Shown: piece after piece, positions 1 to 15,901 of the stretch
How the letters are laid out: each line of letters starts with the position of its first letter
How positions within the stretch are numbered: the first letter of the stretch is position 1
Source: Pseudoxanthomonas kaohsiungensis
GTDB lineage: Bacteria; Pseudomonadota; Gammaproteobacteria; Xanthomonadales; Xanthomonadaceae
Length of the DNA stretch: 64,000 nucleotides
Direction: 5' to 3'
Assembly (NCBI RefSeq): GCF_010211765.1
Contig: NZ_PDWO01000003.1
Span: 1 to 64,000 of the forward strand
Translations under genes and position numbers: made by a program
The notes under the pieces: generated by a model
The model's input: only the letters and a program-made list of their open reading frames with translations
Told to the model about the DNA's origin: nothing
Databases searched by the model: none

Positions 1-2342
1 CTCCCGCCCTGGCCCAGACCGCCTCCCCGCCCACACCCACGGCCACCGTGCTCGACACGGTGATCGTCACCGGTACCCGGGTCGCCGGCCGGACCGTGGC
101 CGAATCCTCCTCACCGATCGACATCATCACCGGCGAAGCGCTGCAGGCGACCGGGTCGACGGAACTGGCGACCGCACTGGCGCGGGCCATTCCCTCGCTG
201 AATTTCCCGCGGGCCGCGATCAACGACGGCACCGACGCCATGCGTCCGGCGCAGTTGCGCGGCCTGGCGCCCGACCACACCCTGGTGCTGGTCAACGGCA
301 AGCGTTACCACCCCGGCGCCCTGGTCAACGTCAACGGCAGCCAGGGCCGCAGCTCCTCGCCGGTGGACCTGAACTCGATTCCGGTCGCGGCGATCGAGCG
401 GGTCGAGGTGCTTCGCGACGGCGCCTCCGCCCAGTACGGCTCGGACGCCATCGCCGGCGTGGTCAACATCGTGCTCAAGGGCTCCGACAGCGGCGGCAGC
501 CTCAGCGCCGGCTACGGCCAGTTCAGCGCCGGCGACGGTGGCCAGTACCAGGTGATGGGCGATGCCGGTTTCAAGCTGGGCGGCGCCGGCAAGCTGCACC
601 TGGCCGCGCAGACCGGCCACCAGGACCAGACCGACCGCGCCCGCCCGTATACCGGCGCCCCCAGCTCGACCAGCCCGCCGCTGGGCGAGGTCGTGCAACG
701 CCTGGGCGATCCGGAGATCGACAACCACTCGGTGGCCTACAACGGCGAGATCGAGGCCGAGGACTACCTGAGGTTCTATTCCTTCGGCCTCTACACCGAG
801 CGCGAGACGCTCTCCAACGGGTTCTTCCGCCCGGCTGGAGACAGCCGCAACATCCCCGCGATCTATCCCGACGGCTTCCTGCCGCAGATCTTCAACACCT
901 CCGACGACATCAGCCTCACCGCCGGCCTGCGCGCCACCACCGCCGGCGAGACCGACGTGGACTTCAGCTACACCTACGGCGCCAACGAGCTGGCGTTCGA
1001 CATACGCAACACGCTCAACCGCAGCCTGGGCCCGACCTCGCCGACACAGTTCTACGCCGGCTCGCTGGAGCTGAAGCAGCACGTGCTCAACCTGGACTTC
1101 AACAAGCGCCTGGAATGGGGGCTGGCCTATCCGGTCACCCTGTCCTACGGCGTGGAATGGCGTGGCGAGGAATTCACCATCGGCCCGGGCGAGGAAGGGT
1201 CGTACATCAATGGCGGCGTGCTGCTGCCAAACGGCACCCCGGCCGCCTCCGGCGCGCAGGTATTCCCCGGCTTCCGGCCTTCCGACAGCGGCAGCTTCGA
1301 CCGCCACTCGCTGTCGTACTACATCGGCCTGGAGGGCGACCTCACCGAGAAACTCAGCCTGGGCATCGCCGCGCGCTACGAGGACTACAGCGACTTCGGC
1401 AGCGAAGCCACCGGCAAGGTCAGCGGCCGCTACGCCTTCAGCGACGCCGTCGCCCTGCGCGCCACCGCCTCCACCGGTTTCCACGCACCTTCGCTGCAGC
1501 AGCAGTACTACCAGACCACCTCGACCAACTTCATCGGGGGCCTGCCCTACGACCTGGTCACCTTCCGCGTGACCAACCCGGCCGGCATCGCCCTGGGCGC
1601 CGAGCCGCTGAAGGCCGAGACCTCGGACAACCTCACCCTTGGCCTGGTGCTGACCCCGCTGCAGGACCTGTACGTGACCATCGATGCGTACCACATCGAG
1701 GTCAAGGACCGGATCACGCTGTCGGAGAACCTCACCAGCACCGCGGTGCGCACCTGGCTCAACACCAATGGCTTCCCGGACGTGGCCGGCGGCCGATACT
1801 TCACCAATGCGCTCGACACCACCACCCGGGGCGTGGACGTGGTGGGCACCTACAGCTGGCAGCTGGACGCCAGCGCGCTGGACTTCACCCTGGGCTACAA
1901 CTACACCAAGACCGAGATCGACCGCGTCGCGCCCAACCCGCCGGCGCTGACCGCGATCGATCCGACCGCGCTGCGCTTCGGCCGCGTCGAGCTGGGCCGC
2001 TTCGAAGTCGGTTATCCGCGCGACAAGTTCCTGCTCAGCGGCGCCTGGGAGAACGACCACTGGCGGCTGAGCGCCACCACCTCGCGCTACGGCGAGTTCA
2101 CCATCCGCAACGCCAGCCCGGCGCTTGACCAGACGTTCGATCCGAAGTGGCTGCTGGACCTGGCGGCGACGTTCAAGGTCGACCGCTGGGAGTTCACCGC
2201 CGGCGGAGACAACGTGCTGGACGAGTACCCGGACGAGAACATCTACGCGACCTCCACTTCCGGCCAGCTGCCGTATCCGACCCAGAATCCGTTCGGTTTC
2301 AACGGCGCCTACCTGTACCTGCGCGCGAACTACCGCTGGTAG
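1..2342 (+). CDS. TonB-dependent outer-membrane receptor, 5' end outside the window
   Basis: The protein is an outer-membrane beta-barrel transporter energised by TonB; the substrate cannot be told. The reading frame is open from base 3 and about 779 residues are visible. The first codons read ALAQT, which looks like the end of a signal peptide with cleavage after ALA, so the true start lies upstream and the GTG at 48 is internal. A TonB-box-like stretch (DTVIVTG) follows. The plug domain covers roughly the next 130 residues and includes LRGL, VLVNGKR and the motif IERVEVLRDGASAQYGSDAI. The remainder is barrel strands ending in aromatic tryptophan (LRANYRW), as expected for BAM-dependent insertion. 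A strong hairpin lies just downstream. The family is certain; the ligand is not. Confidence 0.9.
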   Translation, partial: PALAQTASPPTPTATVLDTVIVTGTRVAGRTVAESSSPIDIITGEALQATGSTELATALARAIPSLNFPRAAINDGTDAMRPAQLRGLAPDHTLVLVNGKRYHPGALVNVNGSQGRSSSPVDLNSIPVAAIERVEVLRDGASAQYGSDAIAGVVNIVLKGSDSGGSLSAGYGQFSAGDGGQYQVMGDAGFKLGGAGKLHLAAQTGHQDQTDRARPYTGAPSSTSPPLGEVVQRLGDPEIDNHSVAYNGEIEAEDYLRFYSFGLYTERETLSNGFFRPAGDSRNIPAIYPDGFLPQIFNTSDDISLTAGLRATTAGETDVDFSYTYGANELAFDIRNTLNRSLGPTSPTQFYAGSLELKQHVLNLDFNKRLEWGLAYPVTLSYGVEWRGEEFTIGPGEEGSYINGGVLLPNGTPAASGAQVFPGFRPSDSGSFDRHSLSYYIGLEGDLTEKLSLGIAARYEDYSDFGSEATGKVSGRYAFSDAVALRATASTGFHAPSLQQQYYQTTSTNFIGGLPYDLVTFRVTNPAGIALGAEPLKAETSDNLTLGLVLTPLQDLYVTIDAYHIEVKDRITLSENLTSTAVRTWLNTNGFPDVAGGRYFTNALDTTTRGVDVVGTYSWQLDASALDFTLGYNYTKTEIDRVAPNPPALTAIDPTALRFGRVELGRFEVGYPRDKFLLSGAWENDHWRLSATTSRYGEFTIRNASPALDQTFDPKWLLDLAATFKVDRWEFTAGGDNVLDEYPDENIYATSTSGQLPYPTQNPFGFNGAYLYLRANYRW

Positions 2343-2350
2343 GCAACACC

Positions 2351-2388
2351 GCGCCTGCATGGCCCGGCGCGCCCGGGCATGCAGGCGC
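2351..2388 (+). terminator. Hairpin after the TonB-dependent receptor gene
   Basis: Bases 2351-2361 (GCGCCTGCATG) pair perfectly with 2378-2388. A GC-rich inner stem lies between them, and AGTTTG follows. The element starts 8 bases after the receptor stop codon and probably ends that transcript. The T-run is short, so termination efficiency is uncertain. Confidence 0.5.
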
Positions 2389-2453
2389 AGTTTGCCCCGG
2401 GGCGCCGCCGTCGGTGACACTGTCGGCCACGACCGCCGCAACGGCTCCCCCCG

Positions 2454-4160
2454 ATGCCCCACGACACCAGCCTGATCGACATCGTCGCGGTCGGCCTCGG
2501 CCTGGCCTTCGTGCTCGGTGCGCTGGCCAACAAGCTGCGCCTGTCGCCGCTGGTGGGCTACCTGCTGGCGGGCGTGTTCGTCGGCCCATTCACGCCCGGC
2601 TTCGTCGCCGACCAGGAGATCGCCACCCAGCTGTCGGAAATCGGCGTGATGCTGCTGATGTTCGGCGTCGGCCTGCACTTCTCGCTGGACGACCTGCTGG
2701 AGGTGAAGTGGATCGCCATTCCCGGCGCGGTCGCGCAGATCGCGGTGGCGACCCTGCTCGGCATGGGCCTGGCCTGGGCGATGGGCTGGCCGCCCCTGCA
2801 CGGGTTCGTGTTCGGACTGGCGCTGTCGGTGGCCAGCACCGTGGTCCTGCTGCGGGCGATGGAGGAGCGCCGCCTGCTGGACACCCGCCGCGGCCGCATC
2901 GCGGTGGGCTGGCTGATCGTCGAGGACCTGGTGATGGTGCTGGCGCTGGTGCTGCTGCCGGCGCTGGGCGGGGTGCTCGGCGAGGGCGGCACCCGTCCGG
3001 AGGACACCACCACCGGTGCGATCTTCGCCGCGCTGGGCCTGACCCTGCTCAAGGTCAGCCTGTTCGTGGCGGTGATGCTGCTGGTCGGGCGGCGGGTGAT
3101 CCCGTGGACGCTGGAGCGGGTCGCCGGCACCGGTTCGCGCGAACTGTTCACCCTGGCGGTGCTGGCGATCGCGCTGGGCGTGGCGTTCGGCTCGGCGGCG
3201 CTGTTCGGCGTGTCGTTTGCGCTGGGCGCGTTCTTCGCCGGCCTGCTGCTCAACGAATCCGAGCTCAGCCACAAGGCCGCCAGCGACTCGCTGCCGCTGC
3301 GCGACGCGTTCGCGGTGCTGTTCTTCGTCTCGGTGGGCATGCTGTTCGACCCGCGCATCCTCGTCGAGCACCCGTGGCAGGTGTTGGGCACGCTGGCGAT
3401 CATCCTGGTCGGCAAGTCGGTGGCCGCGTACTGGATCGTGCGCGCGTTCAAGCACCCCACCGATACCGCGCTCACCATCTCCATGAGCCTGGCCCAGATC
3501 GGCGAGTTCTCCTTCATCCTCGCCGGGCTGGGCGTGTCGCTGCGGATCCTGCCGGAAACCGGGCGCGACCTGGTCCTGGCCGGCGCGCTGCTGTCGATCC
3601 TGGCCAATCCGCTGCTGTTCGGCTGGCTGGACCGCCGCCAGGCGCGCCTGCGCGCGCTGGAACCCGAGCCGGCGCCGGTCGAACCACCGCCCGGGCCGTC
3701 GCTGGTGCCCGGCAACCACGCCATCGTGGTCGGCTACGGCCGGGTCGGCAGCGAACTGGCCAGCGTGCTGCGCGAGCGCGGCGTCAACGTGCTGGTCATC
3801 GACAACGACAAGGACCACATCGAGCGGGCGCACGCGGCCGGCTTCCCCGGCATCCGCGGCAATGCGGCCGCCGACCGCGTGCTGGCCGAAGCCCACCCGG
3901 AGTCGGCGAGCATCGCGATCCTGGCGATCCCGCAGCCGCTGGAGGCGGGCGAGGCGATCGCCAAGCTGCGCGCGATCAATCCGGCGCTGCCGGTGCTGGC
4001 GCGCGCGCACAGCGAGGCCGAGGTGCGGCACCTGCTCGCCCACGGCGCCGACGGCGCGGTCCTGGCCGAACGCGAGCTGGCCTATTCGCTGGCCGAGATG
4101 GTCATGTCCACCCCGACCTTCCGCTACGCCGCGCGCGGCGGCGTGGTGCCGCCGGTGTAG
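2454..4160 (+). CDS. ybaL: YbaL-type CPA2 monovalent cation:proton antiporter
   Basis: This is a 568-residue inner-membrane antiporter of the KefB/YbaL (CPA2) type, probably exchanging K+ or Na+ for H+. The first ~400 residues form about twelve hydrophobic segments with the family-typical ends VGYLLAGVFVGP and GLALSVASTVVLL. A cytoplasmic TrkA-N (RCK) nucleotide-binding domain follows from about residue 420, with the Rossmann glycine motif VVGYGRVGSELA near 425. The length fits E. coli YbaL (about 558). There is no glutathione-gating clue such as a KefF partner. The stop codon TAG at 4158-4160 is the GTAG head of a REP element, so the last codons run directly into the repeat. Confidence 0.88.
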   Translation: MPHDTSLIDIVAVGLGLAFVLGALANKLRLSPLVGYLLAGVFVGPFTPGFVADQEIATQLSEIGVMLLMFGVGLHFSLDDLLEVKWIAIPGAVAQIAVATLLGMGLAWAMGWPPLHGFVFGLALSVASTVVLLRAMEERRLLDTRRGRIAVGWLIVEDLVMVLALVLLPALGGVLGEGGTRPEDTTTGAIFAALGLTLLKVSLFVAVMLLVGRRVIPWTLERVAGTGSRELFTLAVLAIALGVAFGSAALFGVSFALGAFFAGLLLNESELSHKAASDSLPLRDAFAVLFFVSVGMLFDPRILVEHPWQVLGTLAIILVGKSVAAYWIVRAFKHPTDTALTISMSLAQIGEFSFILAGLGVSLRILPETGRDLVLAGALLSILANPLLFGWLDRRQARLRALEPEPAPVEPPPGPSLVPGNHAIVVGYGRVGSELASVLRERGVNVLVIDNDKDHIERAHAAGFPGIRGNAAADRVLAEAHPESASIAILAIPQPLEAGEAIAKLRAINPALPVLARAHSEAEVRHLLAHGADGAVLAERELAYSLAEMVMSTPTFRYAARGGVVPPV

Positions 4161-4254
4161 GAGCCCATCTTCATGGGCGACACGGGCGTCGGAACCACGG
4201 TGCCGTCGCCTGCGCCCGGGGGCGTCGGGTCGCCCATGAAGATGGGCTCCTACA
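4156..4254. repeat. REP pair (BIME) after ybaL, C-type/C-type
   Basis: Two inverted GTAGGAGC-headed hairpins flank a 47-base spacer. Both stems are GCCCAT/ATGGGC, making this the only C/C pair in the window. The left head contains the ybaL stop codon. Confidence 0.9.
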
Positions 4255-4332
4255 AGGCTTCGCCGCGATTTCCTACCGGCGTCGTGCCGGCGGTTCAGCA
4301 CCGCGGCCACGCATGCCCGCTATCCTTTGCGC

Positions 4333-6183
<1,851 letters not shown>

Positions 6184-6242
6184 GCTGCCCGGCCGGCCTT
6201 GGCCTAGCGCCTATAGCGTCGCGCCCGGGTGCAAACCGACGC

Positions 6243-10823
<4,581 letters not shown>

Positions 10824-11135
10824 GGGCGGGTTCGCGACCGGGGCCGGCGCGGTCGCGGCGGTATCGCAGCGTGGCGCGGGGCAGTCGCAGCAGGTGAGAC
10901 GCGGTCCGAATCGCGCACCGGACGGGGAGATCCGAATATGCGCCCGCCCCGGCGGGCCTTCAACCCGATGCCGGCGAGGAGACCCCACGGGTTCAGGATC
11001 GCGGTCGCGAGGGCGCCGATGTTGGGCGGCCAACCGTACGGGGCGCGCCGGCATGGCCGACCCCGACTGCTTCGGCCACCCTTGACGGCCCCGTCCGGCC
11101 GGGCCACCGATAGTGGGTCGACCAGGAGGCATCGC
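10824..11135. other. Intergenic region between lhr and the UvrA-like gene
   Basis: These 312 bases separate two divergent repair genes, so promoters for both should lie here. I see one short perfect hairpin (arms 10942-10948 and 10951-10957) and a clear ribosome-binding site, AGGAGG at 11124-11129, for the UvrA-like gene. No convincing LexA box or -35/-10 pair was found by eye, and there is no REP. Confidence 0.6.
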
Positions 11136-13664
11136 ATGGCCCGCTCAACCAGATCCACCCGTGTCCGCAATACGGATGCCTTCGTCCAGGTGCGGGGCGC
11201 GCGCGAGCACAACCTAAAGAACGTCGATCTGGACATCCCACGGGACGCACTGGTGGCGTTCACGGGTATCTCCGGCTCGGGAAAGTCGTCGCTTGCCTTC
11301 GGAACCCTGTTCGCCGAAGCCCAGAGGCGCTATCTCGAATCGATCTCGCCCTATGCCCGACGGTTGATCGACCAGGCAGGGATCCCGGACGTGGATTCCA
11401 TCGCGGGGCTGCCTCCGGCGGTGGCCCTGCAGCAGCAGCGCGGCTCCCCGGGCACGCGCTCCTCGGTCGGCAGCGTCACCACCCTCTCCAATTCACTGCG
11501 AATGCTTTATTCCCGCGCGGGCACCTACCCGCGTGGCCAGGAAATCATCCATGCGGACGGGTTCTCGCCGAACACGCCCGCCGGCGCATGCCCCACCTGC
11601 CACGGGCTGGGCCGGATCTACGACGCCACCGAGGCGTCGATGGTGCCTGATCGGTCCCTGAGCATCCGCGAACGGGCGGTGGCCGCCTGGCCGGTCGCCT
11701 GGCACGGACAGAACCTGCGCGACATCCTGACCACGCTGGGTCATGACGTCGACGTACCCTGGAACAAGCTTCCGAAGAAAACCCGGGACTGGATCCTGTT
11801 CACCGACGAGCAGCCCGTCGTGCCGGTCTATGCCGGATTCACACTGGCCGAGACCCGGCGTGCGCTCCGGCAGAAGACGGAACCCAGTTACATGGGCACC
11901 TTTACCAGCGCGCGACGGTACGTGCTGCACACCTTCGCCACCACCCAGAGTCCGCTGATCAAACGACGGGTGTCCCAGTACCTGCTCAGTACCCCCTGCC
12001 CCGCCTGCGACGGCAAGCGCCTCCGCCGCGAGGCGCTGTCGGTGAAATTCGCCGGCATGGACATCGGCGAGCTGTCGCGGCTGCCCCTCACCCGGGTTGC
12101 CGCACTGCTGGGCCCGGTGGCCCGAGGAGAGACCTCTACCGATATCCGCCATCCGGAGCAGGCGGTAGCCGCCGAGCGCATCGCCGCGGACCTGCTCGAC
12201 CGCATCCGGGTCGTGGAGCAGCTGGGCCTGGGCTACCTCACCCTGGAACGCGCCACGCCGACGCTGTCGCCGGGCGAACTCCAGCGCCTTCGCCTGGCCA
12301 CCCAGATCCGCTCCCATCTGTTCGGCGTCGTGTATGTGCTGGACGAACCTTCGGCGGGGCTCCACCCGGCTGACACGCAATCCTTGCTGCGCGCCCTGGA
12401 CGAGCTCAAGGCCGCGGGGAACACCCTGTTCGTGGTCGAACACGAGATGGACGTGATCCGCCATGCCGACTGGATCGTGGACGTGGGCCCCGGCGCGGGC
12501 GAACAGGGCGGACGCATCCTGTACAGCGGCCCGCCGGAAGGCCTCGAGCGGGTGGCCCAGTCCAGCACGCGCCGCTATCTGTTCGCAGGCGCGCAGCGCC
12601 CGGCGCGCTTGCGGCGAGCTCCCTCGGGGTGGTTGCGCCTGCGCGGCGTGACCCGCAACAACCTCGAGGATGTCGCGGTCGATTTTCCGCTGGGCGTGCT
12701 GACGACCGTGACCGGCGTTTCCGGCTCGGGAAAGTCCTCGCTGGTCAGCCAGGCACTGGTCGAACTGCTGGCCAGCCACCTCGGCCAGGAGCCGGAGGCC
12801 GCTGACGAGGAGGTCGACCCGCTGGAGCGTCGCGACAACCCAGGCACCCAGGGGCGTGTCGAAGGGCTGGAACAGGTGAGCCGGCTGGTGCAGGTCGACC
12901 AGAAGCCCATCGGGCGCACACCCCGCTCGAACCTGGCGACCTACACCGGGTTGTTTGACCATGTGCGCAGGCGCTTCGCCGCGACAGCCCAGGCCCGCAA
13001 GCTCCGCTACGATGCGGGCCGCTTTTCCTTCAATGTGGCCAAGGGTCGCTGCGGGACCTGTGAGGGCGAGGGCTCGGTCTGCGTGGAGCTGCTTTTCATG
13101 CCCAGCGTGTACGCGCCCTGCCCCACGTGCCAGGGGGCGCGCTACAACGCCGCCACCCTCAAGGTGCAGTTGCAGGGACGCAACATCGCCGAAGTGCTGG
13201 CGATGACCGTGTCGGAGGCCGCCGTGTTCTTCGCGGACGATCCTGCCGTGTCGCGCTCGCTGCAGGTCATGGAGGAAGTGGGGCTGGGCTACCTGCGGCT
13301 CGGCCAACCGGCCACCGAGCTTTCCGGTGGCGAAGCGCAGCGGATCAAGCTGGCCAGCGAACTGCAGCGCGCGCAGCGGCGCGATACGGTCTACGTGCTG
13401 GATGAACCCACCACCGGCCTGCATCCGGCCGATGTCGACAGGCTGATGCACCAGCTGCAGGCCCTGGTGGACTCGGGTAACTCCGTGATCGTGGTGGAGC
13501 ACGACATGCGCGTCGCGGCCGGCAGCGACTGGATCATCGACATGGGCCCGGGAGCGGGTGCGGAAGGCGGCAGGGTCGTCGTCGTGGGGACGCCGGAGAA
13601 GGTCGCGCGCCACAAGCGGAGCAGGACCGCCAGGTTCCTTGCCGCGGCGCTGGCGGACGGGTGA
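11136..13664 (+). CDS. UvrA-like ATPase, class II (UvrA2/DrrC type)
   Basis: This 842-residue protein has two ABC ATPase modules of the UvrA family, which binds damaged DNA as a dimer. Walker [10 protein letters not shown] is near residue 43 and GVSGSGKSS near 527; signatures are LSPGE near 378 (canonical LSGGE altered) and LSGGE near 729. Zinc-type CxxC pairs (CPTC, CPAC, CGTC, CPTC) are kept. It is about 100 residues shorter than canonical UvrA, as in class II proteins said to lack the UvrB-interaction region and sometimes linked to tolerance of DNA-binding drugs. ATG 11136 has AGGAGG six bases upstream. No uvrB, transporter or biosynthetic genes are adjacent, so its role here is open. Confidence 0.88.
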   Translation: MARSTRSTRVRNTDAFVQVRGAREHNLKNVDLDIPRDALVAFTGISGSGKSSLAFGTLFAEAQRRYLESISPYARRLIDQAGIPDVDSIAGLPPAVALQQQRGSPGTRSSVGSVTTLSNSLRMLYSRAGTYPRGQEIIHADGFSPNTPAGACPTCHGLGRIYDATEASMVPDRSLSIRERAVAAWPVAWHGQNLRDILTTLGHDVDVPWNKLPKKTRDWILFTDEQPVVPVYAGFTLAETRRALRQKTEPSYMGTFTSARRYVLHTFATTQSPLIKRRVSQYLLSTPCPACDGKRLRREALSVKFAGMDIGELSRLPLTRVAALLGPVARGETSTDIRHPEQAVAAERIAADLLDRIRVVEQLGLGYLTLERATPTLSPGELQRLRLATQIRSHLFGVVYVLDEPSAGLHPADTQSLLRALDELKAAGNTLFVVEHEMDVIRHADWIVDVGPGAGEQGGRILYSGPPEGLERVAQSSTRRYLFAGAQRPARLRRAPSGWLRLRGVTRNNLEDVAVDFPLGVLTTVTGVSGSGKSSLVSQALVELLASHLGQEPEAADEEVDPLERRDNPGTQGRVEGLEQVSRLVQVDQKPIGRTPRSNLATYTGLFDHVRRRFAATAQARKLRYDAGRFSFNVAKGRCGTCEGEGSVCVELLFMPSVYAPCPTCQGARYNAATLKVQLQGRNIAEVLAMTVSEAAVFFADDPAVSRSLQVMEEVGLGYLRLGQPATELSGGEAQRIKLASELQRAQRRDTVYVLDEPTTGLHPADVDRLMHQLQALVDSGNSVIVVEHDMRVAAGSDWIIDMGPGAGAEGGRVVVVGTPEKVARHKRSRTARFLAAALADG

Positions 13665-13996
13665 CGGGACCCGGGATTCGATCCTCGGCCGGCTTCACGA
13701 CGGAGAAGCACTTCGTCTTTGGCGAATTCCCGGGAATTGCCAGCGCTGCCCCGGAATGCAACCAGTCGTGGGCTCGACCGGTTCAGGCGCCGTGATGGCC
13801 TGCAGCGCCTGGTGCCGATGACGCGGTGAGGATCGTTCTGGTTCGAGAGTGGGGATCGGCGCAAGGCATCGCTGCCTTCGAATCCCTTCTCGCGTCGGCG
13901 CGACGTGGCCTCGTTCCATGAACGCGCGCGGTAACGAGCCGCGAGAAATCACGGAAGCTGACGCAGCACGCTGGAAGGCGGGGGCCTTGATGCAAT
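13665..13996. other. Intergenic region between the UvrA-like gene and tRNA-Lys
   Basis: I see no credible gene in these 332 bases. They contain a perfect 14-base palindrome, AATTCCCGGGAATT, at 13725-13738. There is no REP, no integrase remnant and no duplicated tRNA 3' end that would mark an attachment site. Confidence 0.6.
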
Positions 13997-14072
13997 TGGT
14001 GGGCCGTGATGGATTCGAACCATCGACCAGCGGATTAAAAGTCCGATGCTCTACCGACTGAGCTAACGGCCC
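13997..14072 (-). tRNA. tRNA-Lys (anticodon TTT)
   Basis: Read on the minus strand this is a 76-nt cloverleaf. The acceptor GGGCCGT pairs with ACGGCCC, the D loop is AGTCGGTAGAGC, and the anticodon loop is CTTTTAA with TTT for lysine. The T arm contains GGTTCGAATCC, the discriminator is A and the CCA is encoded (rc of 13997-13999). It lies downstream of queC, which also faces minus. Confidence 0.96.
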
Positions 14073-14104
14073 ACGGGGTGCCGGCGCTCGGCCGGGCGGG
14101 CATT

Positions 14105-14785
14105 TTAACCGATCGCGCCGCCCACGTACCGCGTCGGGTCGGCCACCCCCGCGGCGGCGAAGCCGGCCGCGCGCAGGCGGCAGGCATCGCAGTGCCCGCA
14201 GGCGCGGCCGGCGGCGTCGGCGCGGTAGCACGACACGGTCTGGCCGAAGTCCACGCCCAGGCGCAGGCCTTCGCGCACGATTTCGTCCTTGCCCATGCGC
14301 AGCAGCGGCGCATGCACGCGGATGCCGGCGCCTTCCACGCCGGCCTTGGTGGCCAGGTTGGCCAGCCGCTCGAACGCCTCGATGAATTCCGGCCGGCAAT
14401 CCGGGTAGCCGGAGTAGTCGACCGCGTTGACGCCGCAGAAGATGTCCGCCGCGCCCAGCACCTCGGCCCAGCCCAGCGCGACCGAGAGCATGATCGTGTT
14501 GCGCGCCGGGACGTAGGTGACGGGGATGCCCTCGCCACCGGCATCGGGCACCTCGATGTCGTCGGTGAGCGCCGAGCCGCCGATGCTGCGCAGGTCCACG
14601 CCTACGGTCTTGTGCGCGACAGCGCCCAGCGCCCGGGCGACGCGGTCGGCTGCGTCGAGCTCGGAGGTGTGCCGCTGGCCGTAGCGCACGCTCAACGCGT
14701 GCACGGCGAAACCCTGCTCGCGGGCGATGGCCAGGACCACGGCCGAATCCATGCCACCGGAGACGAGGACGACGGCGTTCTTCAT
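14105..14785 (-). CDS. queC: 7-cyano-7-deazaguanine synthase QueC
   Basis: QueC converts 7-carboxy-7-deazaguanine to preQ0 with ATP and ammonia, on the path to queuosine in tRNA. The 226-residue protein has the PP-loop SGGMDS near residue 9 and the C-terminal zinc site [10 protein letters not shown]. The start was set at ATG 14785 ([11 protein letters not shown]) because the longer frame merely translates the adjacent REP. ATG 14800 is a possible alternative. It follows queE on the same strand with a REP pair between them, so co-transcription through the REP is likely. Confidence 0.94.
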   Translation of the reverse strand: MKNAVVLVSGGMDSAVVLAIAREQGFAVHALSVRYGQRHTSELDAADRVARALGAVAHKTVGVDLRSIGGSALTDDIEVPDAGGEGIPVTYVPARNTIMLSVALGWAEVLGAADIFCGVNAVDYSGYPDCRPEFIEAFERLANLATKAGVEGAGIRVHAPLLRMGKDEIVREGLRLGVDFGQTVSCYRADAAGRACGHCDACRLRAAGFAAAGVADPTRYVGGAIG

Positions 14786-14814
14786 GGGGATGCTACGCAT
14801 GTGGGGTGGTCCAT

Positions 14815-14916
14815 TGTAGGAGCCCATCCTCATGGGCGACACGGGCGCGGCAGGTCGCGAGGCGAAACGGCCACACCGGCACGGCCTCGGGTCGCCGATG
14901 AGGATCGGCTCCTACA
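14815..14916. repeat. REP pair between queE and queC, C/G orientation
   Basis: A C-type REP on the left and an inverted G-type REP on the right enclose a unique spacer of about 50 bases. It sits in the gap just upstream of queC, partly overlapping where a leader would be. Confidence 0.9.
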
Positions 14917-14945
14917 GCTGCGGCGGCGGGGACGCTGCGGACGCC

Positions 14946-15605
14946 TCAGCGCCCCGGTTCGTCGTTCCAGAGCAGCTTGTGCAGCTGCATCTGGAAGCGC
15001 ACCGGCAGGCGGTCGGCGACGATCCAGTCGGCGAGCTCGCGCGGCGCCAGTTCGCTCTTGCTCGGCGAGAACAGCACGTCGCAGCGCGCGGCCAGGCCAT
15101 GCTCGGCGACCATGTCGCGCGCCCACTCGTAGTCCTCGCGGCCGCACAGCACGAACTTGACCTGGTCGCGGGCGGTCAGCAGGGGGATGTTCTCCAGCCG
15201 GTTGCGCGCCATCTCGGCCGAACCGGGCGTCTTCAGGTCCACCACCCGCGATACCCGCGGATCGACCCCGGCGATGTCCAGCGCCCCGGAGGTCTCCAGC
15301 GAGACGTCGTAGCCGGAGTCGCACAGCCGCTGCAGCAGGTCGATGCAGCGCTTCTGCGCCAGCGGCTCGCCGCCGGTCACGCAGACGTGGCGCACGCCGT
15401 GGCGGGCGACCTCGGCCAGGATGTCATCGATCCCCCACCACTGGCCGCCATGGAAGGCGTAGGCCGTGTCGCAATACTGGCAGCGCAGCGGGCAGCCGGT
15501 CAGGCGCACGAACACGGTCGGCCAGCCGGCCGCGTTCGCCTCGCCCTGCAGCGACAGGAAGATCTCGGTGAGCTTGAGGCGGGTCGGTGGCGCGGGTGTA
15601 TCCAT
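14946..15605 (-). CDS. queE: 7-carboxy-7-deazaguanine synthase QueE
   Basis: QueE is a radical SAM enzyme that contracts 6-carboxytetrahydropterin to 7-carboxy-7-deazaguanine. The 219-residue protein starts at ATG 15605 (MDTPAPPTRLKLTEIF). It has the substrate loop SLQGEANAAG, the iron-sulfur motif CPLRCQYC (CxxxCxxC) near residue 40, and the SAM-binding glycine motif CVTGGEPL near 75. The longer upstream frame is REP-derived. It lies in the usual gammaproteobacterial place at the end of the tol-pal cluster, upstream of queC. Confidence 0.94.
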   Translation of the reverse strand: MDTPAPPTRLKLTEIFLSLQGEANAAGWPTVFVRLTGCPLRCQYCDTAYAFHGGQWWGIDDILAEVARHGVRHVCVTGGEPLAQKRCIDLLQRLCDSGYDVSLETSGALDIAGVDPRVSRVVDLKTPGSAEMARNRLENIPLLTARDQVKFVLCGREDYEWARDMVAEHGLAARCDVLFSPSKSELAPRELADWIVADRLPVRFQMQLHKLLWNDEPGR

Positions 15606-15638
15606 GGGTCCTGTGTGTTGCAGCGGGCGCCCGGCGGG

Positions 15639-15742
15639 TCGCAGGAGGCGATCCTCATCGGCAACCCGAGCCATGTCGTGGCATCCGTGGCGCCTCGTGA
15701 ATCGATGCACCCGGGGTGGCCCATGAGGATGGGCTATTGCAC
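15639..15742. repeat. Degenerate REP pair between cpoB and queE, G/C orientation
   Basis: The left half (GGAGGCGATCCTCATCGGC) has lost the GTAG head. The right half keeps the GCCCAT/ATGGGC hairpin but ends in CTATTGCAC instead of CTCCTACA. It is probably an old, inactive copy. Confidence 0.65.
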
Positions 15743-15764
15743 ACGGCGGGGCGCGGGCTTTTTT

Positions 15765-15880
15765 TGTAGGAGCCGATCTTCATCGGCGACCCAATGCTCT
15801 GTCCGGGCCTCCGTGTCGCCCGTGGACCCACCCCGTGGACCTGGGCGCCCTCGGGTCGCCCATGAGGATGGGCTCCTACA
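15765..15880. repeat. REP pair downstream of cpoB, G/C orientation
   Basis: Both heads are intact. At 116 bp this is the longest pair in the window, the others being 95-104 bp. A run of seven T residues (15759-15765) directly abuts the left head. Confidence 0.88.
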
Positions 15881-15901
15881 GTGAGGACACCCTCGCCGCG
15901 C

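Noticed and set aside
111-4310. A 1399-codon open frame on the minus strand opposite the receptor and ybaL
   Set aside because: It is a GC-rich shadow frame with Arg/Gln/His-rich low-complexity translation and no recognisable domain; the plus-strand genes have clear families.
13665-13996. Possible genomic-island attachment site at tRNA-Lys
   Set aside because: No integrase and no direct repeat of the tRNA 3' end was found nearby.
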